7,499 nucleotides of DNA from an uncultured Prevotella sp. (lineage in GTDB: Bacteria > Bacteroidota > Bacteroidia > Bacteroidales > Bacteroidaceae). How positions within the stretch are numbered: the stretch's first letter is position 1; the number at the start of each line of letters is the position of its first letter. Of the stretch, positions 1 to 4,797 are shown one piece after another. The DNA is taken from NCBI GenBank assembly GCA_900762125.1, contig CAAFFL010000200.1, positions 1 to 7,499 on the forward strand. Reading direction: 5' to 3'. Under the pieces are notes generated by a model. The model was not told where the DNA came from. It ran no database searches and saw only the letters and a list, made by a program, of their open reading frames with translations. A program made the position numbers and the translations under genes.

Positions 1-1021
1 GATAGCCTGTTTGGTACAACATCGGAAGGGTGTCTTCCGTAAGTTCCGGAGAGATGTCAAAGTCGCTTTGGGCGATTTCAGTCATCTTGTCCAGTTTTGT
101 CTCGTCCATAGGATTCTTCCGTAACCTTTCCAAAAGGAATGTGGGCGTGCCGGTCTCGAACCAGTAGGAGCCGAGCTTGTTCTTGCGGAACGTGTTGAGC
201 AGACTGAAGGGATTGTAGATGCCGATGCCATCCTCGACGAAGTGGTAGCCATCGTAGCGGCGGCGCAGACGCTCAGCCATATCCTCGTCGGTGGTCTTGT
301 AAGCCTTGGCAAGCGCGCTGATGCTCTCGCCAAAGTACGTGTGCAGTTCTTTCTCCGTGATGCCGCAGATGGACTGGTATTGCTCGTCGAGTGATAGGTC
401 TATCAGGTTGTTCAGGTCACTGAAGACGCTGACCTTGCTGAACTTCGTCACGCCCGTGAACAGCGCGAAGCAGATGTCGCGGTCCTTACTCTTCACCACG
501 CCATAAAAGGCCTTGAGTATGCCGACGAATTGGTTCTTCAGCGTCTGGTCTTCCAATGCCTGAAGCATGGGCTTGTCGTATTCGTCCACTAGGATCACCG
601 CCCGCTGACCGGTCTGCTCGTGTGCCCGGCTGATGACGCCCTCGAAACGCTGCGAGAGTGTGGCCTCGTTCTCATCACGGCCATAAAGCCTCTCCCATTG
701 CGACAGGGCGAGGTTGAGCCGCTGACGCAGCACCTCCGGAGAGTCGTAGTGGTCGGAGTTCAGGTCGAGATGGAGGATGGGATGCTCGATCCATTCCGTC
801 TCCAGCTGGTCGATGGTCAATCCCTTGAACAACTCGCGCTTGCCCTGGAAAAAAGCTTCCAAGGTGGAGATGAGCAGGCTCTTGCCAAAGCGGCGCGGAC
901 GGCTGAGAAAATAATAGGTTCCCTCATTGATGAGTTTGTACACCAATGCAGTCTTGTCGACATAGGTAAAACCGTCTGTGCGCAGCTTCTCAAAGTTCTG
1001 TATTCCTATTGGATATTTCAT
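1..1021 (-). CDS. AAA-ATPase-like protein (PF09820-type), 3' end cut by the window edge
   Basis: The frame is open from ATG at 1021-1019 to the left edge, giving 340 residues with no stop. Residues 1-25 (MKYPIGIQNFEKLR..., then YVDKT) are the typical start of the AAA-ATPase-like family, which supports this ATG. The Walker A-like P-loop is RPRRFGKSLL (41-50), in the family's degenerate form. Walker B is AVILVDEYDKP (141-151). A sensor-like stretch FTGVTKFSKVSVFS follows at 188-201, then YDGYHF (256-261), YNPFS (269-273) and YWFETGTPTFLL (286-297). Full-length relatives are around 500 residues and end in a PD-(D/E)XK nuclease-like domain (PF08011); that part lies beyond the edge. These proteins are presumed cytoplasmic and are abundant in Bacteroidetes, but their cellular role is not established. 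The gene has its own promoter and is separated from the PUL genes by terminator-like hairpins, so it is probably not part of that operon. Family assignment is firm; function is open. Confidence 0.93.
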   Translation of the reverse strand, partial: MKYPIGIQNFEKLRTDGFTYVDKTALVYKLINEGTYYFLSRPRRFGKSLLISTLEAFFQGKRELFKGLTIDQLETEWIEHPILHLDLNSDHYDSPEVLRQRLNLALSQWERLYGRDENEATLSQRFEGVISRAHEQTGQRAVILVDEYDKPMLQALEDQTLKNQFVGILKAFYGVVKSKDRDICFALFTGVTKFSKVSVFSDLNNLIDLSLDEQYQSICGITEKELHTYFGESISALAKAYKTTDEDMAERLRRRYDGYHFVEDGIGIYNPFSLLNTFRKNKLGSYWFETGTPTFLLERLRKNPMDETKLDKMTEIAQSDFDISPELTEDTLPMLYQTGY

Positions 1022-1039
1022 CGCAGTATATATTTTTGG

Positions 1040-1070
1040 CAAAGATAAGGGAATTCCCTCAATTATGCAA
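1040..1070 (-). promoter_or_regulatory. Bacteroidetes-type promoter for the AAA-ATPase-like gene
   Basis: Reading the minus strand, TATCTTTG (1047-1040) matches the Bacteroidetes -7 consensus TAnnTTTG exactly. TTGC (1070-1067), a partial match to the -33 TTTG element, sits 19 nt upstream, which is the usual spacing. The -7 box ends 18 nt before the ATG at 1021, so the 5' leader would be very short. There is no Shine-Dalgarno sequence in that leader, which is normal for this phylum. The exact -7 match, spacing and position support the call; no transcript data exist here. Confidence 0.6.
1048..1059. promoter_or_regulatory. 12-bp perfect palindrome in the promoter spacer, possible operator
   Basis: AGGGAATTCCCT reads the same on both strands and abuts the -7 element, inside the -33/-7 spacer. 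A dimeric repressor bound here would block RNA polymerase, so it could be an operator for the AAA-ATPase-like gene. That is inference from position alone; a single 12-bp palindrome may also be chance. Confidence 0.25.
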
Positions 1071-1219
1071 GGGTTTCGGTTGGAAATATCGGTCTTGAGA
1101 ACTTCCTGGCGCAGACCTCTGACGGGCCATGCGGCAGGCTATCGCAGCGTGTATATCGGGCTGTTCTTGGAGCCCTCCTTCGCCAGCAGACCGTCGTACA
1201 AAGAAAAGTTGAATCAGCC
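1071..1219. other. Intergenic patch, GC-rich in the middle, no convincing gene
   Basis: Between the promoter of the AAA-ATPase-like gene and the operon terminator lies a stretch that is clearly richer in G and C (about 1100-1200) than the AT-rich DNA on either side. On the minus strand, 1213-1142 gives a 24-codon protein-like run containing LYDGLLAKEGSKN and ending at TAG (1139-1141), but it is preceded by an in-frame TGA (1214-1216) and has no start codon. The plus strand is also open here in another frame. It may be a gene remnant or an intergenic repeat; I recognise neither. Confidence 0.3.
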
Positions 1220-1259
1220 AAAAACAACGACCCCGGGGACTCACGAGAGAGTCTCCGGG
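1220..1259 (-). terminator. Rho-independent-type terminator of the susC/susD operon
   Basis: On the minus strand, CCCGGAGACTC (1259-1249) pairs with GAGTCCCCGGG (1242-1232) as an 11-bp stem with one A-C mismatch and a 6-nt loop (1248-1243). It is followed by GTCGTTG and then a run of five T at 1224-1220. It lies about 60 nt after the stop codon of the last PUL gene and before the next promoter, which is where the operon should end. The T tract begins several bases after the stem, so it is slightly looser than a textbook terminator. Confidence 0.65.
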
Positions 1260-1275
1260 ATTATTATTGGTGTGC

Positions 1276-1307
1276 CAAGGCTATTGGCGCGGTGGCCAAT
1301 AGCCTTG
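1276..1307. repeat. Perfect 13-bp inverted repeat just after the operon's last stop codon
   Basis: CAAGGCTATTGGC (1276-1288) and GCCAATAGCCTTG (1295-1307) are exact reverse complements around a 6-nt loop (GCGGTG). The hairpin begins 10 nt after the stop codon at 1320-1318. It has no T tract after it on the minus strand, so it is not a classical terminator by itself. It may protect the 3' end of the mRNA or act together with the second hairpin downstream. The pairing is seen directly; the role is inferred. Confidence 0.7.
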
Positions 1308-1317
1308 ATGTTGAAAA

Positions 1318-2919
1318 TTACTGTGCAGCCTGCCAGCGCGGGTCACCAACCGTGACGTCGAGGTTGCCCACGGTGAAGTTGCCTTTAGCAGCATCCTTGT
1401 ACTGCGGGTCAGCACCGTTAGAGGCATCGGTGTCGCCACAGAACGTGCCTGCTGCGGTGTCGACCTTGAACATATCCTCGCTGCAGTTGAAGTAGTGGTT
1501 GCCCTTATAGGTCGGCGTCGACACCTTCTTGTCGCCAGCCATCTTACCCTTCACAGAGTTGGTGACGAGGTTGTTGGTGAAGGTGATGACGTTACCCTTC
1601 GTGCCACCGAAGCGGACATAGAGGATACCCTTCTGCGGAGCTTCCTTCTCGATGCCGTCGAGGGTACAGTGGTCGATGAGGACGACGCTCTTCTTGCCGG
1701 CGAACGACTTGGACGAGTCGTCGAAGCGGAGGAGGTCGCGGCTAGCGCAGCTGTTGTAGATCGTGGTGTTCGTCATCGAGAAGTTCTCCACGACGCCCTT
1801 ACGGCAGTCGAACATATCACCGCCGTCGCACTCGATGTTCGAGTAGATACAGTTGTCGATGGTGATGTTCTTGATGTCGGCAGCGACGTTGACATAGATA
1901 GCGCCCTTGGTGTAGTTCTTGATCTCGCAGTTGTTGAAGCTCAGCTCGTCGTAGTCACCAGCCTCCTTGAAGTTCACGCCCTGGTCGCCGGATGTGCCCT
2001 TACCGTCGAGTGTCACCTGCTCAAAGGCGAGCTTCTTGCCACCGCTGACGGTGAAGCGACCGTTGATGACGGGATGATCGTTGGCACGGAGGCCCTTGAA
2101 GGTGATGTCCTTGTCGATGTCGAGTGCGCCAGCGTCAACGCCATCAGCATCTGACGGGATGACATAGGTACCCGGCATGATGACAAGGCGCGAGCCATCA
2201 GCAGCACCAGCTACGATGGAAGCAAGGTCGGCACCAGTCTCTACGAGGATGTCGTTATCGAGAAGCTCGATGGCGGTCTTGAATGTCACCTTACCGCGCT
2301 GCTTGCCGCTGGCACGGTACATGATGGCGGTGTAGGTCGTCTCAGGCTCCAGGCCCGTGATCGTCACGCTACCTGCTGCAATCTCGTCGGCCGTGAGGGC
2401 GTGGTCAACGACCACCTCACCATTGTGGCTCACGACGATGTTCTTGGCCGCCTCGCCCTTAGGCCAGGTGATGGTCACCTGACGAGCCTTCAGGTCAGCG
2501 CTGGCCACTTCGTTGAAGATCTGCTCAGCGGAGGTCTGTGCATAGGCAGCACTCCACTTCGAGTCGCGGCTAGTATCACCATCAGTGAGTGCCTGCACAC
2601 GGAACGAATAGTCCGTCTCACCCTCAAGGCCCGTGAAGGTATAGGTAGTGTTCTCGGTGGTCACCGTCTCCGTGGGTGTGACACCTTCGAAGTTCAGACT
2701 ATCGTTAGCGTAGCATTCAATCTTATAGAGGTTGGCGCCAGAAGAAGCGTTCCAGGAGAGCTCCACGTTCGTCCGGTTGCGCACCTTGGCGGTGAGCTCC
2801 ACCGGCGACATGTTGCGGTCGAGGACAAGGCTCTCAATCTCGTCCATGACGTCACCGCAGGAGGTCAGGCCCAGCGTGAGGCCCAACAGTGCGGTTGCGA
2901 TAATATTTATCTTTTTCAT
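1318..2919 (-). CDS. Surface lipoprotein: fibronectin-III-like domains plus DUF4957/DUF5123-type beta-helix, probable glycan-binding protein
   Basis: A complete 533-residue protein. It begins MKKINIIATALLGLTLGLTSC, a lipoprotein signal peptide with lipobox LTSC and acylated Cys21. Residues about 37-130 form a fibronectin-III-like domain (LSWNASSGANLYKIE, then TFTGLEGETDYSFRVQA). A second, shorter one spans about 135-216 (VTITWPKG, then ITGLEPETTYTAIMYRA). Residues about 220-460 look like a right-handed beta-helix, with repeating Asn-rich rungs such as SFNNCEI (327-333), TIDNCIY (353-359), LIDHCTL (414-420) and TFTNNLV (446-452). The C-terminus (DPQYKDAAKGNFTV, then GDPRW at 525-529) matches the ending of DUF5123-type proteins. 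It is the third gene after susC and susD, the usual place of a surface glycan-binding protein. I infer outer-membrane display and polysaccharide capture. The fold resembles pectate lyases, so weak lyase activity cannot be excluded, but I see no recognisable catalytic set. The start has no Shine-Dalgarno; the signal peptide fixes it. Confidence 0.88.
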   Translation of the reverse strand: MKKINIIATALLGLTLGLTSCGDVMDEIESLVLDRNMSPVELTAKVRNRTNVELSWNASSGANLYKIECYANDSLNFEGVTPTETVTTENTTYTFTGLEGETDYSFRVQALTDGDTSRDSKWSAAYAQTSAEQIFNEVASADLKARQVTITWPKGEAAKNIVVSHNGEVVVDHALTADEIAAGSVTITGLEPETTYTAIMYRASGKQRGKVTFKTAIELLDNDILVETGADLASIVAGAADGSRLVIMPGTYVIPSDADGVDAGALDIDKDITFKGLRANDHPVINGRFTVSGGKKLAFEQVTLDGKGTSGDQGVNFKEAGDYDELSFNNCEIKNYTKGAIYVNVAADIKNITIDNCIYSNIECDGGDMFDCRKGVVENFSMTNTTIYNSCASRDLLRFDDSSKSFAGKKSVVLIDHCTLDGIEKEAPQKGILYVRFGGTKGNVITFTNNLVTNSVKGKMAGDKKVSTPTYKGNHYFNCSEDMFKVDTAAGTFCGDTDASNGADPQYKDAAKGNFTVGNLDVTVGDPRWQAAQ

Positions 2920-2932
2920 TGTTTTGCTTGTT
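2920..2932 (-). promoter_or_regulatory. AT-rich translation leader lacking a Shine-Dalgarno sequence
   Basis: The 13 nt before the ATG read AACAAGCAAAACA on the coding strand. There is no GGAGG-like site, as is usual in Bacteroidetes. The 8-mer AACAAGCA (2932-2925) recurs at nearly the same distance before the susD-like gene. It may simply be unstructured A-rich leader that helps initiation. Confidence 0.35.
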
Positions 2933-2953
2933 TATTAGTTTGAGAGAGCTTGC

Positions 2954-4774
2954 TTAGTCAGAGAGCTGACCTAAGTTGCCGTCATTGTTAAGCATGCCAT
3001 TGCTGCTGTCGATGAAGTTCTGCCAGATCGGCCAGAGGCAGTGGGTGCTGGGCTGCACGACATAGATGCCGTTGATGTAGTCGTCGGTGAGGGTGTTCAC
3101 ACCACTGCTGACGAACCAGTTCTTCGATGTCCATCCAGCTTTCTCGAGTTCGGAGATCTTTGCGGGATCATCCTCACCCTTATTCAAACCGTAATATTCA
3201 ATCTTGTCTTTATCAGTGGTGCCATTGATGTACACCTTGTCGGGCAGACCCTCATACTGACCCGTGCGGTTGGCCAGTGCCTGGAGGTTAGCCTTGAACT
3301 CAGCCATCTTCTCGTCGATGATTCCCCAGCGGACGAGGTCGGCCTTACGCAGCTGCTCACCGGCGAACTCAAGACCACGCTGCTCGACGAGACCATTGAA
3401 GAAGGCGTCTTTCGATGCACAGTACTTCGCCTGCAGCTCAGCTACCTTAGCGGCGGGCAGGGCACGGTCAAGGATCGGCTTCATGTAGGGCCATGCAGCC
3501 TGCGGACCACTGAGGTAGTTCTCAGCCTCAGCAGCCATCAGGTAGATGTCGGCCAGACGCATGTACTGGAAGTTGATACCATCGTCGTTGGTGGAGGTCA
3601 CGGTACGCTTCATCCACTCGTAGCGGAGCTTGCCAAAGCACCACTTGTTGATGCTGCGGAGCTGCACCTGTGCCTTGCCGTCGACCAGCTTGCTCCAGTC
3701 GTAGGGCACGCAGGTGATGTCACGACGCACGTCCTGCGGGTCGTAAGCGTAGTAGAGCGTAGGAGCGGGACCGTTGACGCCGCCCTGTGCCTGCTGGGTG
3801 TACTGGTCCTTGGCATTGTGCTTGATACCCCAAGTGTAGAGCACACGGCCACGGCCATCGCTGAACGGGATCTCCCAGATGCTCTCGCCGCCGGCGGTGA
3901 CATTGTCCTCACAGAGTTTTACGAAGTTGTCCTTGAAGCTGCCGAGCTTGTTGCGGCCGCTGTTGATGACATCCTCGCACTCCTCCTTGACAATCTGCAT
4001 CATCTTGTCCTGCGAGAGGTCTGCGTCCTTGCTGCGACGATAGCCGTCGCCACGCAGACCGTAGCCACAAGCGTAGAGGGCGATGCGGGCGCGCAGACCC
4101 TTAACGAAGCTCTTGCTCACACGCTCGGTCGACTGTGTGATCTTGTTCTCGTTGGGCCAATAGCAGTAGTCTTCAGCCTCCTTGAGGTCATTGAGGAGCA
4201 CCTTGTAGATAGAGTCGCGATTGGTACGCGGCATATAGATGTTGTCCTGGCCGTTGGGCGTGAAACGTGCGGGCACGTCACCCCATGCCTTGCAGAGGTC
4301 GGTGTAGATGAGGGCACGCAGTGTCAGCGCCTCTCCGAGGAGCTGTGCCATGTCCTTGTTCTGCTCTACGTTGCCGTAGATGCGAAGGTTCTGGATGGCA
4401 AGGTTGGCGCGCTCGATGCCTTCGTAGAACTTTGCGTAGGCATTGTTGTCGGTGTTCATCTGTCCGTTGTTGGCCAGCGTGTTGTAGTTCATCAGCGACA
4501 TCTTGTCGTCCTCCTTCTTCGCGAACGATGGTGTGGTGCTACTACCCACCTCTACGTCAGTGTTGATGCCATAGTAGGGCAGGAAACGTCCACGGTAAGA
4601 GTTGGTCTCACCAAACGACTGGTGGATGGACATCACCTCAGCCTCAGCAGCCGAGTAGATGGAGAACACTCCTGATGCATCCAGTGTTGACTTCTCTGGG
4701 GTGTCCATGTCGCAGGAGGCCATGAAAGCCGTCACCGAGAGCGCCAATATTGACAATTTGATATATTGTTTCAT
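2954..4774 (-). CDS. susD-like: SusD/RagB-family outer-membrane lipoprotein, glycan-binding lid of the SusCD importer
   Basis: A complete 606-residue protein. The signal peptide MKQYIKLSILALSVTAFMASC has lipobox MASC with Cys21 as the lipidation site, which fixes the ATG at 4774-4772. SusD proteins sit on the cell surface over the SusC barrel, bind oligosaccharide and close the pore like a lid. The N-terminal SusD-like region shows ALTLRALIYTDLCKAWGDVP (149-168), the family's helical motif. The C-terminal SusD/RagB region shows MRLADIYLMAAEAENYL (405-421), then RGLEFAGEQLRKADLVRWG (466-484), both characteristic. The C-terminus (LWPIWQNFIDSSNGML, 580-595) corresponds to the usual family ending. 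Length is a little above many family members. It starts 23 nt after the susC-like stop and ends 34 nt before the beta-helix lipoprotein, so the three are surely co-transcribed. The family assignment is secure; the ligand cannot be read from the sequence. Confidence 0.96.
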   Translation of the reverse strand: MKQYIKLSILALSVTAFMASCDMDTPEKSTLDASGVFSIYSAAEAEVMSIHQSFGETNSYRGRFLPYYGINTDVEVGSSTTPSFAKKEDDKMSLMNYNTLANNGQMNTDNNAYAKFYEGIERANLAIQNLRIYGNVEQNKDMAQLLGEALTLRALIYTDLCKAWGDVPARFTPNGQDNIYMPRTNRDSIYKVLLNDLKEAEDYCYWPNENKITQSTERVSKSFVKGLRARIALYACGYGLRGDGYRRSKDADLSQDKMMQIVKEECEDVINSGRNKLGSFKDNFVKLCEDNVTAGGESIWEIPFSDGRGRVLYTWGIKHNAKDQYTQQAQGGVNGPAPTLYYAYDPQDVRRDITCVPYDWSKLVDGKAQVQLRSINKWCFGKLRYEWMKRTVTSTNDDGINFQYMRLADIYLMAAEAENYLSGPQAAWPYMKPILDRALPAAKVAELQAKYCASKDAFFNGLVEQRGLEFAGEQLRKADLVRWGIIDEKMAEFKANLQALANRTGQYEGLPDKVYINGTTDKDKIEYYGLNKGEDDPAKISELEKAGWTSKNWFVSSGVNTLTDDYINGIYVVQPSTHCLWPIWQNFIDSSNGMLNNDGNLGQLSD

Positions 4775-4789
4775 TGTTGTATGCTTGTT
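4775..4789 (-). promoter_or_regulatory. AT-rich translation leader of the susD-like gene
   Basis: The 15 nt before the ATG read AACAAGCATACAACA on the coding strand, with no Shine-Dalgarno match. AACAAGCA (4789-4782) is shared with the leader of the next gene, with 7 rather than 5 nt between it and the ATG. The gap between the susC-like and susD-like genes is too short to hold a promoter of its own. Confidence 0.35.
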
Positions 4790-4797
4790 ATGATGTC

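Noticed and set aside
1..20. Possible adapter at the left edge as well
   Set aside because: The first bases translate in frame as part of the AAA-ATPase-like protein and contain no adapter stem in either orientation.
1022..1317. Small RNA or tRNA gene in the only sizeable gap
   Set aside because: No cloverleaf or known RNA shape is apparent; the structures present are explained as operon-end hairpins and a promoter.
620..1355. Plus-strand frames of 142 and 125 codons over the AAA-ATPase-like gene start and the intergenic gap
   Set aside because: The first is a codon-aligned shadow of the AAA-ATPase-like gene. The second crosses the promoter and both hairpins and has no coding character along most of its length.
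1495..2943. Plus-strand open frames of 219 and 180 codons opposite the beta-helix lipoprotein
   Set aside because: Both are in the same codon-aligned antisense register and are explained by the same bias; the minus strand has a signal peptide and recognisable domains.
3041..4675. A 544-codon plus-strand open frame opposite the susD-like gene
   Set aside because: It uses the same triplets as the susD-like gene read backwards. Stops there would need sense TTA, CTA or TCA codons, which this genome's codon bias avoids. The translation is His/Val/Leu-rich without a domain, whereas the minus frame is an unmistakable SusD.
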